From Escherichia ruysiae (GTDB taxonomy: Bacteria > Pseudomonadota > Gammaproteobacteria > Enterobacterales > Enterobacteriaceae), in the NCBI RefSeq assembly GCF_902498915.1, contig NZ_CABVLQ010000001.1: a DNA stretch of 64,000 nucleotides, one strand, 5' to 3'. The first letter of the stretch is position 1. Every line of letters starts with the position of its first letter. A program made the position numbers and the translations under genes. Positions 17,901 through 25,060 of the stretch are shown here, in pieces. A model generated the notes under the pieces. The model was not told where the DNA came from and did not search any database. It saw nothing but the letters and a program-made list of their open reading frames with translations.

Positions 17901-18055
17901 CACAAAATGCGGTAGGTACTGGCGTAATGGGTGGGATGGTGACGGCAACGGTACTGGCGATCTTCTTTGTTCCGGTGTTCTTCGTGGTGGTTCGCCGCCG
18001 CTTTAGCCGCAAAAATGAAGATATCGAACATAACCATACTGTCGATCATCATTGA
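14906..18055 (+). CDS. acrB: AcrB, RND multidrug efflux transporter
   Basis: AcrB is the proton-driven inner-membrane trimer that exports drugs, dyes, bile salts and detergents through AcrA and TolC. The 1049 residues match the E. coli length. The layout is an N-terminal helix, a first large periplasmic loop, six transmembrane helices, a second periplasmic loop and six more helices. Proton-relay residues are seen as the Asp pair in GLLVDDAIVVVENV (407/408) and the Lys in SAKNAILIVEFAK (940). It ends EHNHTVDHH, with a His-rich tail as in K-12 apart from one residue. An SD (AGGAG) precedes the ATG. Confidence 0.98.
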   Translation: MPNFFIDRPIFAWVIAIIIMLAGGLAILKLPVAQYPTIAPPAVTISASYPGADAKTVQDTVTQVIEQNMNGIDNLMYMSSNSDSTGTVQITLTFESGTDADIAQVQVQNKLQLAMPLLPQEVQQQGVSVEKSSSSFLMVVGVINTDGSMTQEDISDYVAANMKDAISRTSGVGDVQLFGSQYAMRIWMNPNELNKYQLTPVDVITAIKAQNAQVAAGQLGGTPPVKGQQLNASIIAQTRLTSTEEFGKILLKVNQDGSRVLLRDVAKIELGGENYDIIAEFNGQPASGLGIKLATGANALDTAAAIRAELAKMEPFFPSGLKIVYPYDTTPFVKISIHEVVKTLVEAIILVFLVMYLFLQNFRATLIPTIAVPVVLLGTFAVLAAFGFSINTLTMFGMVLAIGLLVDDAIVVVENVERVMAEEGLPPKEATRKSMGQIQGALVGIAMVLSAVFVPMAFFGGSTGAIYRQFSITIVSAMALSVLVALILTPALCATMLKPIAKGDHGEGKKGFFGWFNRMFEKSTHHYTDSVGGILRSTGRYLVLYLIIVVGMAYLFVRLPSSFLPDEDQGVFMTMVQLPAGATQERTQKVLNEVTNYYLTKEKNNVESVFAVNGFGFAGRGQNTGIAFVSLKDWADRPGDENKVEAITTRATRAFSQIKDAMVFAFNLPAIVELGTATGFDFELIDQAGLGHEKLTQARNQLLGEAAKHPDMLTSVRPNGLEDTPQFKIDIDQEKAQALGVSINDINTTLGAAWGGSYVNDFIDRGRVKKVYVMSEAKYRMLPEDIGNWYVRAANGQMVPFSAFSSSRWEYGSPRLERYNGLPSMEILGQAAPGKSTGEAMALMEQLASKLPTGVGYDWTGMSYQERLSGNQAPSLYAISLIVVFLCLAALYESWSIPFSVMLVVPLGVIGALLAATFRGLTNDVYFQVGLLTTIGLSAKNAILIVEFAKDLMDKEGKGLIEATLDAVRMRLRPILMTSLAFILGVMPLVISTGAGSGAQNAVGTGVMGGMVTATVLAIFFVPVFFVVVRRRFSRKNEDIEHNHTVDHH

Positions 18056-18072
18056 TAGATCTCGTAATCACT

Positions 18073-18097
18073 AAGGCCGCGCAAGCGGCCTTTTTAA
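18073..18097 (+). terminator. acrAB terminator
   Basis: AAGGCCGC and GCGGCCTT pair around a short GCAA-type loop and are followed by TTTAA, about 18 bases after the acrB stop. This is a classical intrinsic terminator. Confidence 0.88.
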
Positions 18098-18381
18098 TAC
18101 GTATAATCTTAAAATAACAATGTTTACAGCTAATCTCGCAAACGGAAGTTAGTTTTAACGCTACATAAAATTCATAAAAAATGCTTATTGTTAGTTAATT
18201 TATATTAAGTGACAGTAATAGGTATAATAACCCATAGACATCTAGAGGCTATTCTTACTTATTTGCGGCAATCCTTTATTTATTCATATCAATTACATCA
18301 TAATCAGAGTAATCCTGGGTATTAGTGTGACAAATTCCCGTCTCATTTTATCACCCCCGACGCAAGGATCCTGATTACGTT
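18098..18381. other. AT-rich intergenic region between acrB and tomB
   Basis: No conserved gene is seen in these 284 bases. The stretch is clearly AT-richer than the flanks and contains TATAAT at 18223-18228 with only a poor -35 (TTATAT, 17 bases upstream). Such composition before tomB-hha would suit H-NS/Hha binding, which is inference. A GACGCAAGGATCC motif near 18360 could serve as a weak ribosome binding site for the small ORF that follows. Confidence 0.5.
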
Positions 18382-18555
18382 ATGAATAGCATCAAACAAA
18401 CTGCTTTAGCCTTTACGTGGTTGATGCAGGGTGAAAAAGTAAGCCTTTTCCCTCTCCTCCCACTAATTGTAATTTTTCGTAATAATGCGATGAAAACCTT
18501 CATAGAGTGGATTATAGTTAATCTAACAACTGTGAGGGCAAGTCCAGGTCAGTAA
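18382..18555 (+). CDS. Possible small ORF upstream of tomB (57 residues)
   Basis: An ATG at 18382 opens 57 codons to TAA at 18553-18555, ending 55 bases before tomB. The product starts MNSIKQTALAFTWLMQGEKV and has a hydrophobic middle (SLFPLLPLIVIF) and a second hydrophobic patch (FIEWIIVNL). It could be a small membrane protein. The only SD candidate, AAGGA at 18364-18368, is 13 bases from the ATG, which is long. I do not recognise the product and K-12 has no annotated gene here that I recall. It may be chance or part of the tomB leader. Confidence 0.25.
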   Translation: MNSIKQTALAFTWLMQGEKVSLFPLLPLIVIFRNNAMKTFIEWIIVNLTTVRASPGQ

Positions 18556-18610
18556 GTTTTCCCACCCCGAAAGGTGTCCGTTAGTTCAACCACTAAGAAG
18601 GGGACGCGTT

Positions 18611-19006
18611 ATGGATGAATACTCACCAAAAAGACATGATATTGCACAGCTTAAATTTCTCTGCGAAACCCTGTATCATGACTGTCTTGCAAACCTTGAA
18701 GAAAGTAACCATGGTTGGGTTAACGACCCTACCTCGGCTATCAATCTGCAGCTTAATGAACTCATTGAGCATATTGCGACCTTCGCACTTAATTACAAAA
18801 TTAAGTATAATGAAGACAATAAGCTCATTGAGCAGATAGATGAATATCTGGACGACACCTTTATGTTGTTCAGTAGTTATGGTATTAATATGCAGGATCT
18901 CCAGAAATGGCGGAAGTCAGGTAACCGACTGTTCCGTTGTTTTGTGAACGCCACTAAAGAGAATCCTGCGAGTTTATCTTGTTCTAATTATTACAACCAT
19001 GGGTAG
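18611..19006 (+). CDS. tomB: TomB, antitoxin partner of Hha (biofilm modulator)
   Basis: TomB (YbaJ) counteracts Hha toxicity and affects biofilm and conjugation; the pair is described as an oxygen-dependent toxin-antitoxin system. The product starts [16 protein letters not shown] and is acidic and helical. It is 131 residues, while the K-12 protein I remember is 124 and ends PASLSC. Here the frame continues after that Cys with SNYYNHG to a TAG four bases before the hha ATG. An AAGAAGGGG SD precedes the start. It forms an operon with hha. Confidence 0.93.
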
Positions 19007-19010
19007 AAGT

Positions 19011-19229
19011 ATGTCCGATAAGCCTTTAACGAAAACCGATTATTTGATGCGTTTGCGTCGTTGTCAGACAATTGACACGCTGGAACGTGTTATCGAGAAA
19101 AATAAATACGAATTATCAGATAATGAACTGGCGGTATTTTACTCAGCCGCAGATCACCGTCTTGCAGAATTGACCATGAATAAGCTTTACGACAAGATCC
19201 CTTCCTCGGTGTGGAAATTTATTCGATAA
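19011..19229 (+). CDS. hha: Hha, haemolysin-expression-modulating nucleoid protein
   Basis: Hha is a 72-residue H-NS partner that helps silence horizontally acquired genes and is toxic without TomB. The product [18 protein letters not shown] through SVWKFIR matches K-12 apart from Asp3 for Glu. I use the ATG at 19011, the family start. An in-frame ATG at 18999, inside the tomB tail, would add MGRS and is possible because the SD before 19011 (GGGTAG) is poor. Only four bases separate it from the tomB stop. The 171 bases after it hold no gene; a TCTGTCACACAGA palindrome lies near 19313. Confidence 0.95.
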
Positions 19230-19400
19230 TTAAACAGTATAAGCACTGGACTATAACCATCTGTTTATTAGATATATTTTATTTTTACTATGACGACATG
19301 CCGCGTGTGACTTCTGTCACACAGAGGTGACGGGAACGTTCTCATCACTGACATTTCGTATTACTGTGTTGCCCCATTTCCAGCAACCGGGTCGTCAGTA

Positions 19401-19952
19401 ATGAGCACAGAAAAAGAAAAGATGATTGCTGGTGAGTTGTATCGATCGGCAGATGAGACTTTATCTCGCGATCGCCTGCGCGCTCGTCAGCTTATTCACC
19501 AATACAATCATTCCTCGCCGGAAGATCAATCCTTACGCCAAAAAATCCTCGCCGATTTACTCGGTCAGGTTGCGGATGCGTATATTGAGCCCTCCTTTCG
19601 CTGCGACTATGGCTATAACATTTTTCTCGGTAAAGGGTTTTACGCGAACTTCGATTGCGTGATGCTTGATGTCTGCCCTATTCATATCGGCGATAATTGT
19701 ATGCTGGCGCCTGGTGTCCATATCTACACGGCAACACATCCCATCGACCCTGTAGCACGTAATAGCGGTGTTGAACTGGGGAAACCGGTGACTATCGGTA
19801 ACAACGTCTGGATTGGTGGTCGTGCCATCATTAACCCGGGCGTTACCATTGGCGATAACGTCGTAGTGGCATCAGGTGCCGTCGTCACCAAAGATGTCCC
19901 TGATAATGTTGTCGTAGGCGGTAACCCAGCCAGAGTCATTAAAAAACTGTAA
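19401..19952 (+). CDS. maa: Maltose O-acetyltransferase
   Basis: Maa transfers acetyl from acetyl-CoA to maltose and glucose. The 183-residue product has an N-terminal helical cap (about 1-60) and a left-handed beta-helix of hexapeptide repeats (about 70-180; for example IGDNCMLAPGVHIYT, IGNNVWIGGRAIINPGV, IGDNVVVASGAVV). The His in ATHPIDP is the family catalytic residue. Several differences from K-12 in the cap (QYNHSSPEDQSLRQK) mark it as faster evolving. It has its own 5' region and a hairpin just after its stop. Confidence 0.94.
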   Translation: MSTEKEKMIAGELYRSADETLSRDRLRARQLIHQYNHSSPEDQSLRQKILADLLGQVADAYIEPSFRCDYGYNIFLGKGFYANFDCVMLDVCPIHIGDNCMLAPGVHIYTATHPIDPVARNSGVELGKPVTIGNNVWIGGRAIINPGVTIGDNVVVASGAVVTKDVPDNVVVGGNPARVIKKL

Positions 19953-19986
19953 CTATAATTTGCAACTGTTATGCAAAATTGTAGTT
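19951..19986 (+). terminator. Hairpin after maa
   Basis: AACTATAATTTGCA pairs with TGCAAAATTGTAGTT with one mismatch and one bulge, starting at the maa stop. It is AT-rich with no T-run, so terminator function is tentative. Confidence 0.4.
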
Positions 19987-20066
19987 AATCTGTTACTTTT
20001 CTCATGTCATTCCCACGTTAAAATAGGGTGTTCCCTGGAGAGTTGCAGATACCACGAAGGCAAAAG

Positions 20067-20537
20067 ATGACCGAAATACAACGCCTGCTGACCGAAACAA
20101 TTGAATCTCTGAATACGCGCGAAAAACGCGACAACAAGCCCCGCTTTAGTATCAGTTTTATCCGCAAACATCCGGGGCTGTTTATTGGCATGTATGTTGC
20201 CTTTTTTGCTACGCTGGCAGTGATGTTGCAGTCCGAAACGCTATCAGGTTCAGTCTGGCTCCTTGTCGTGCTATTCATCCTGCTCAACGGTTTCTTCTTT
20301 TTCGATGTTTACCCACGCTACCGCTACGAAGACATCGACGTGCTGGATTTTCGAGTTTGCTATAACGGCGAATGGTATAACACGCGCTTTGTCCCTGCCG
20401 CGCTGGTTGAAACCATACTGAACTCGCCGCGTGTCGCAGATGTTCATAAAGAACAACTGCAAAAAATGATCGCCCGTAAAGGCGAGCTGTCTTTTTACGA
20501 TATTTTCACTCTCGCTCGCGCCGAATCAACAACTTAA
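20067..20537 (+). CDS. ylaC: YlaC, inner-membrane protein of unknown function
   Basis: This 156-residue protein starts MTEIQRLLTETIESLN. A cytoplasmic N-terminus (about 1-34) leads to two transmembrane segments (LFIGMYVAFFATLAVML at about 36-52 and WLLVVLFILLNGFFFF at about 64-80), then a soluble C-terminal domain. GAAGG at 20056-20060 is a good SD for the ATG at 20067, so I reject the 13-residue upstream extension. It is close to identical to K-12 YlaC. No catalytic motif is visible to me. A hairpin with arms ACCAGGCG/CGCCTGGT (20551-20575) follows the stop. Confidence 0.93.
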   Translation: MTEIQRLLTETIESLNTREKRDNKPRFSISFIRKHPGLFIGMYVAFFATLAVMLQSETLSGSVWLLVVLFILLNGFFFFDVYPRYRYEDIDVLDFRVCYNGEWYNTRFVPAALVETILNSPRVADVHKEQLQKMIARKGELSFYDIFTLARAESTT

Positions 20538-20693
20538 GTCAGACTTTCACACCAGGCGTAAGCTCTGCGCCTGGTCAATTGACAATGATCGTTGCCACCC
20601 ATCATTTCATGAAATACTGACCTTACCCACTTATCTCCTGCCAGCCTTTTTCCACAATCAGATATACTTTCCCTACATTGTGTTGATAAGGAC

Positions 20694-22250
20694 ATGTTGG
20701 TGAGAACACGACATCTGGTCGGCCTGATTTCGGGAGTGCTTATACTTTCAGTACTACTGCCTGTCGGCTTAAGCATCTGGCTGGCTCATCAGCAGGTAGA
20801 AGCGTCGTTTGTTGAAGAGCTGAATACCTATTCCTCCCGCGTCGCTATTCGAGCCAATAAAGTGGCGACGCAAGGGAAAGATGCACTACAAGAGCTGGAA
20901 AGATGGCAAGGCGGAGCCTGTAGTGAAGAGCATCTCATGGAAATGCGGCGGGTTTCATACAGCTATCGCTATATTCAGGAAGTGGTTTATATCGATAACA
21001 ACGTTCCCCAATGCTCTTCTCTGGAACACGAAAGCCCACCGGATACCTTTCCGGAGCCGGGGAAGATTTCAAAAGATGGTTATCGGGTCTGGTTAACCTC
21101 ACACAATGACTTAGGTATTACCCGTTACATGGTTGCTATGGGAACCGCACATTACGTAGTGATGATCGACCCCGCCTCCTTTATCGACGTGATTCCTTAT
21201 AGCTCATGGCAAATTGATGCCGCTATTATTGGCAATGCCCGTAATATAGTCATAACCAGCAGCGACGAAATTGCCCGGGGTATTATTACCCAATTGCAAA
21301 AAACACCCGGTGAGCACATCGAAAATAATGGGATCATTTACGACATTCTGCCCTTACCAGAGATGAATATTTCCATCATCACCTGGGCTTCAACGAAAAC
21401 GTTGCAAAAAGGCTGGCATCGGCAGGTCTTTATCTGGTTACCTGTAGGGTTGTTAATTGGCCTGCTGGCAGCCATGTTTGTGCTGCGTATTTTGCGTCGT
21501 ATCCAGTCTCCGCATCATCGCTTGCAGGATGCCATCGAAAATCGTGATATTTGTGTGCACTATCAGCCGATTGTCTCCTTAGCCAATGGCAAAATTGTCG
21601 GTGCCGAAGCACTGGCGCGCTGGCCGCAGACAGACGGTAGTTGGTTGTCGCCAGATAGTTTTATTCCGCTGGCACAGCAAACGGGTCTTTCTGAGCCTCT
21701 GACGCTGCTGATTATAAGAAACGTGTTTGAAGATATGGGCGACTGGCTGCGACAACACCCGGAACAACATATTTCCATCAATCTTGAATCCACCGTGCTC
21801 GCCTCGGAAAAAATTCCGCAACTGCTGCGAGACATGATCAATCACTACCAGGTTAACCCCAAACAGATCGCTCTTGAACTCACAGAGCGCGAATTTGCCG
21901 ATCCGAAAACCAGCGCCCCGATAATTTCGCGCTACCGGGAAGCGGGTCATGATATTTACCTGGATGATTTTGGTACGGGGTATTCAAGTTTAAGTTATTT
22001 ACAGGATCTGGATGTCGACATTCTGAAGATCGATAAATCCTTCGTTGATGCGTTGGAATATAAAAATGTCACACCGCATATCATCGAAATGGCAAAAACG
22101 TTGAAACTGAAAATGGTGGCGGAAGGGATCGAAACGGGTAAACAGGAAGAGTGGCTACGTCAGCATGGCGTGCATTACGGTCAGGGCTGGCTGTACAGCA
22201 AAGCGTTGCCAAAAGAAGATTTCATACGCTGGGCAGATTACCATCTGTAA
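20694..22250 (+). CDS. pdeB: PdeB, cyclic-di-GMP phosphodiesterase (CSS-EAL)
   Basis: PdeB (YlaB) degrades c-di-GMP to pGpG. The 518-residue product has a transmembrane segment at about 8-30, a periplasmic CSS-motif domain (about 31-235, with NVPQCSSLE), a second transmembrane segment (about 245-265) and a cytoplasmic EAL domain (about 275-510). The EAL domain looks active: GAEALARWP, NLE, ELTEREF, DDFGTGYSS and the Lys of LKIDKSF are all present. CSS-EAL enzymes are known to respond to the periplasmic redox state. It converges on ybaA. Confidence 0.95.
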   Translation: MLVRTRHLVGLISGVLILSVLLPVGLSIWLAHQQVEASFVEELNTYSSRVAIRANKVATQGKDALQELERWQGGACSEEHLMEMRRVSYSYRYIQEVVYIDNNVPQCSSLEHESPPDTFPEPGKISKDGYRVWLTSHNDLGITRYMVAMGTAHYVVMIDPASFIDVIPYSSWQIDAAIIGNARNIVITSSDEIARGIITQLQKTPGEHIENNGIIYDILPLPEMNISIITWASTKTLQKGWHRQVFIWLPVGLLIGLLAAMFVLRILRRIQSPHHRLQDAIENRDICVHYQPIVSLANGKIVGAEALARWPQTDGSWLSPDSFIPLAQQTGLSEPLTLLIIRNVFEDMGDWLRQHPEQHISINLESTVLASEKIPQLLRDMINHYQVNPKQIALELTEREFADPKTSAPIISRYREAGHDIYLDDFGTGYSSLSYLQDLDVDILKIDKSFVDALEYKNVTPHIIEMAKTLKLKMVAEGIETGKQEEWLRQHGVHYGQGWLYSKALPKEDFIRWADYHL

Positions 22251-22257
22251 ATTTTGG

Positions 22258-22282
22258 GGGCTGGCGGCACGCCGCACAGCCC
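22258..22282. terminator. Two-way hairpin between pdeB and ybaA
   Basis: GGGCTG (22258-22263) and CAGCCC (22277-22282) enclose a second CGGC/GCCG stem. It lies between convergent stops. There is no T-run on either side. Confidence 0.4.
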
Positions 22283-22288
22283 GTCACG

Positions 22289-22642
22289 CTACTCGTCGAT
22301 GATTGACTCAAACCCGCCGTAAATCATCCGTTTGCCATCAAACGGCATTGATTCGCCGAACTCTTTCATTCGTGGGTCAGACATCATTTTTTGATTGGCA
22401 GCGTCGCGGACCTCTTTTGAAGGGTATTCAATCCAGCTAAACACCACTTCCTCATTCTCTTCCGCTTTCACTGCCATGCGAAAATCGGTCACTTTGCCGT
22501 TTGGCACATCGCTGGCCCAACATTCAACAATACGAAGCGCGCCGAACTCTTTAAACAATGGCGCGGCCTTTGCGGCCATTTCTCGATAGGCATCTTTATT
22601 TTCGGCAGGAACAGCAACCACAAAACCATCAACATACTTCAT
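22289..22642 (-). CDS. ybaA: YbaA, DUF1428 dimeric alpha-beta barrel protein
   Basis: The 117-residue product belongs to DUF1428, ferredoxin-like proteins related to dimeric alpha-beta barrels. Motifs include MKYVDGFVVAVP at the start and FSWIEYPSKEVRDAA in the middle. The function is unknown. GGAGG lies just upstream of the ATG. It matches K-12 with only one or two changes. It is downstream of the 4.5S RNA gene on the same strand, and a small GTGG...CCAC hairpin at about 22696-22717 separates them. Confidence 0.92.
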   Translation of the reverse strand: MKYVDGFVVAVPAENKDAYREMAAKAAPLFKEFGALRIVECWASDVPNGKVTDFRMAVKAEENEEVVFSWIEYPSKEVRDAANQKMMSDPRMKEFGESMPFDGKRMIYGGFESIIDE

Positions 22643-22751
22643 CAGAAATACCTCCGAAGCGTACTGCGCAGCCAGACAATTCTTGCGGCGTCAGTCGTGG
22701 TTAAAGTTTAGCCACATTGGGATTTTTTGACGAAACGGCAGGAGCAGAAAT

Positions 22752-22865
22752 GGGTGGGGGCCCTGCCAGCTACATCCCGGCACACGCGTCATCTGCCTTG
22801 GCTGCTTCCTTCCGGACCTGACCTGGTAAACAGAGTAGCGTTGCGGGAGAACCAACAGAGCCCCC
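22752..22865 (-). ncRNA. ffs: 4.5S RNA of the signal recognition particle
   Basis: The minus-strand 114 bases start GGGGGCTCTGTTGG and end GGGCCCCCACCC, the exact ends of mature E. coli 4.5S RNA. The two ends pair to close the long hairpin, and the conserved apical region with GTCAGGTCCGGAAGGAAGCA lies in the middle, where Ffh binds. The RNA is essential for co-translational targeting of membrane proteins to FtsY and SecYEG. It is made as a precursor with a leader of about 25 bases that RNase P removes. Confidence 0.98.
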
Positions 22866-22897
22866 ATTGAGAGCGTTGAGAACCAACGCGCAGGCGC

Positions 22898-22926
22898 ATT
22901 ATCACTGCTGCCCCGGCTAATTGCAA
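22898..22926 (-). promoter_or_regulatory. ffs promoter
   Basis: On the minus strand TTGCAA (22926-22921) and GATAAT (22903-22898) are 17 bases apart. A GC-rich discriminator (GCGCCTGC) follows, typical of growth-rate-controlled stable RNA genes. The implied start, about 25 bases before mature 4.5S RNA, agrees with a processed leader. Confidence 0.85.
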
Positions 22927-23019
22927 CCCATTGCGTGCCGGATGCTGGTTTCTTGCGCAATGCGGCTTCACTCAGAGGTTTTTCCAGATTATGCTGAAAA
23001 ATTACCTCAGGAAGAAAAG

Positions 23020-23331
23020 ATGGAAAAAGAAGATTCATTTCCCCAACGCGTCTGGCAAATCGTAGCCGCTATTCCCGAAGGCTACGTCACCACTTACGGC
23101 GACGTCGCAAAACTGGCAGGATCACCCCGTGCTGCGCGCCAGGTGGGCGGTGTGTTAAAGCGTCTACCCGAAGGCAGCACCCTCCCCTGGCATCGGGTGG
23201 TTAATCGCCACGGCACAATCTCGTTAACCGGCCCGGATTTGCAGCGTCAACGGCAGGCATTACTGGCAGAAGGAGTGATGGTGTCGGGAAGCGGGCAAAT
23301 CGACTTACAGCGTTATCGCTGGATTTACTAA
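23020..23331 (+). CDS. atl: Alkyltransferase-like protein (Atl)
   Basis: Atl (YbaZ) binds O6-alkylguanine in DNA and flags it for nucleotide excision repair but cannot remove the alkyl group. The hallmark is LPWHRVV, with Trp in place of the reactive Cys of PCHRV in O6-alkylguanine transferases. I choose the ATG at 23020, giving 103 residues from MEKEDSFPQRVWQIV: AGGAAG at 23009-23014 is well spaced, and homologues begin near here. The usual annotation starts at 22942 (129 residues), within 16 bases of the ffs -35, and its extra residues lack family similarity. Confidence 0.9.
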   Translation: MEKEDSFPQRVWQIVAAIPEGYVTTYGDVAKLAGSPRAARQVGGVLKRLPEGSTLPWHRVVNRHGTISLTGPDLQRQRQALLAEGVMVSGSGQIDLQRYRWIY

Positions 23332-23352
23332 CCCTCTCCAGCGGAGAGGGTT
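23330..23352. terminator. Two-way hairpin between atl and ybaY
   Basis: AACCCTCTCC (23330-23339) and GGAGAGGGTT (23343-23352) form a perfect 10-bp stem with a 3-base loop. It overlaps the atl stop and lies between convergent genes. Its CCCTCTCC core resembles the Box C-like repeats. Confidence 0.55.
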
Positions 23353-23360
23353 AGTGGCGC

Positions 23361-23933
23361 TTAGTATTGCGTAGGGGCTGGAACTGCCGAAGACGGATTC
23401 ACCTGGGTTGGTGAAGTCGAAGGTACGGTGGTCGTTGCGCCACCGCTGGCCTGAACCGGTACAGCGGTTTGCTGAACCGGCACTAATGTCAGGTCAGCTT
23501 TGGTTCCGCCCTGATTGATCACCGGTTGAACGGTATCGGTGATAAACACCAATTTGTCGTTCACGGTAACCGCCGCACTCAACAGGATACGTGCGTTCGG
23601 CTGAACGTCTGCCGGGTTAAATGGCAGAACAAAACTGAACGGTGACTGTTTACCTTCGGTACGTACTGCTTTCTGCGCCAGAACTTTAGAAGGCGCATCG
23701 GCTAACGACGCGTCAGAAAGTGTCACGGTCAGCACAGCATCAGGCGGCAGTGCGACTTTCTGACGGATCCAGACCGTACCGGAAACATTCGGTTGTTGTA
23801 TAGCAGGTTGCTGTGTCGCTGCAATAGACGTATTTGCAGCCGGTGCTGGCGTCTGGATATCCGCGCTTTTATCCGCGCAAGCTGCCAACGCAATTGCAAC
23901 CGCTAAACCACTGGCCATGTGCACGAGTTTCAT
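23361..23933 (-). CDS. ybaY: YbaY, YscW-type outer-membrane lipoprotein
   Basis: The 190-residue product has a signal peptide and a lipobox-like ALAAC (Cys19), so it should be a lipoprotein. The middle (about 48-150: SGTVWIRQKVALPPDAVLTVTL and following) is a YscW-type beta domain, also found in pilotin-like lipoproteins. The C-terminus is low complexity, rich in Ala, Pro, Thr and Ser. No role is established that I know of. It is nearly identical to K-12 YbaY. It is divergent from tesB. Confidence 0.92.
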   Translation of the reverse strand: MKLVHMASGLAVAIALAACADKSADIQTPAPAANTSIAATQQPAIQQPNVSGTVWIRQKVALPPDAVLTVTLSDASLADAPSKVLAQKAVRTEGKQSPFSFVLPFNPADVQPNARILLSAAVTVNDKLVFITDTVQPVINQGGTKADLTLVPVQQTAVPVQASGGATTTVPSTSPTQVNPSSAVPAPTQY

Positions 23934-24150
23934 TCACTTCTCCTTATTATCAATGCACCAGCGGGCTAACTTTCCTCGCCGGAAGAGTGGTTAACAAAAT
24001 AGTAACGTCAATAAGTGTGGCACATGTCACGTATTAACGCCTGCATTTGGCCCGTAATTCAGACCATTGCACCCATCGGACCAGTACCAAAATTGCGTTA
24101 TACTCAACTCACTTTGGCTTGCTGCGGCAGCTTTGTTACTGGAGAGTTAT

Positions 24151-25011
24151 ATGAGTCAGGCGCTAAAAAATTTACTGACATTGTTAAATCTGGAAAAAAT
24201 TGAGGAAGGACTCTTTCGCGGCCAGAGTGAGGATTTAGGTTTACGCCAGGTCTTTGGCGGCCAGGTTGTTGGTCAGGCGCTATATGCAGCAAAAGAGACG
24301 GTCCCGGAAGAGCGTCTGGTGCATTCGTTTCATAGCTACTTTCTTCGCCCTGGCGATAGCAAAAAACCCATTATTTATGATGTAGAAACGCTACGCGACG
24401 GCAACAGCTTCAGCGCCCGCCGGGTTGCTGCTATTCAAAACGGTAAACCGATTTTCTATATGACGGCCTCTTTCCAGGCGCCAGAGGCTGGATTCGAGCA
24501 CCAAAAAGAGATGCCGCCCGCGCCAGCGCCTGATGGCCTGCCTTCGGAAACGCAAATCGCCCAATCGCTGGCGCACCTGCTGCCGCCGGTGCTAAAAGAT
24601 AAATTCATCTGCGATCGTCCGCTGGAGGTTCGTCCGGTAGAGTTTCATAACCCGCTGAAAGGGCACGTTGCAGAACCGCATCGTCAGGTATGGATCCGCG
24701 CAAATGGTAGCGTGCCAGATGATCTGCGCGTTCATCAGTATCTGCTCGGTTACGCTTCTGACCTTAACTTCCTGCCGGTTGCTTTACAGCCGCACGGCAT
24801 CGGTTTTCTTGAACCGGGGATTCAGATTGCCACCATTGACCATTCCATGTGGTTCCATCGCCCGTTTAATTTGAACGAATGGCTGTTGTATAGCGTGGAG
24901 AGCACCTCGGCGTCCAGCGCACGCGGCTTTGTGCGCGGGGAGTTTTATACCCAGGACGGCGTGCTGGTTGCCTCGACCGTTCAGGAAGGGGTAATGCGTA
25001 ATCACAATTAA
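24151..25011 (+). CDS. tesB: Acyl-CoA thioesterase II
   Basis: TesB hydrolyses medium- and long-chain acyl-CoA in the cytoplasm. The 286-residue product consists of two hot-dog domains; conserved stretches include FGGQVVGQALYAA, HSFHSYFLRPGD and the second-domain ATIDHSMWFHR with the catalytic Asp region. The ATG at 24151 follows GGAGAG by a proper distance and gives the E. coli length; 28 upstream in-frame residues look non-coding. It is convergent with amtB and followed by a strong hairpin. Confidence 0.96.
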   Translation: MSQALKNLLTLLNLEKIEEGLFRGQSEDLGLRQVFGGQVVGQALYAAKETVPEERLVHSFHSYFLRPGDSKKPIIYDVETLRDGNSFSARRVAAIQNGKPIFYMTASFQAPEAGFEHQKEMPPAPAPDGLPSETQIAQSLAHLLPPVLKDKFICDRPLEVRPVEFHNPLKGHVAEPHRQVWIRANGSVPDDLRVHQYLLGYASDLNFLPVALQPHGIGFLEPGIQIATIDHSMWFHRPFNLNEWLLYSVESTSASSARGFVRGEFYTQDGVLVASTVQEGVMRNHN

Positions 25012-25050
25012 AAAAACAGCCGGAGGTGAAAACCGTCCGGCTATTTTTTT
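25012..25050. terminator. Bidirectional terminator between tesB and amtB
   Basis: AGCCGGA (25018-25024) pairs with TCCGGCT (25036-25042). T-runs follow on the plus strand (ATTTTTTT) and A-runs precede it (AAAAAAC), so it can terminate both tesB and amtB. Confidence 0.85.
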
Positions 25051-25060
25051 GCAGTGCTTG

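Noticed and set aside
18611..19229. tomB-hha as a novel toxin-antitoxin system
   Set aside because: The pair is already described in E. coli; only its altered junction is unusual.
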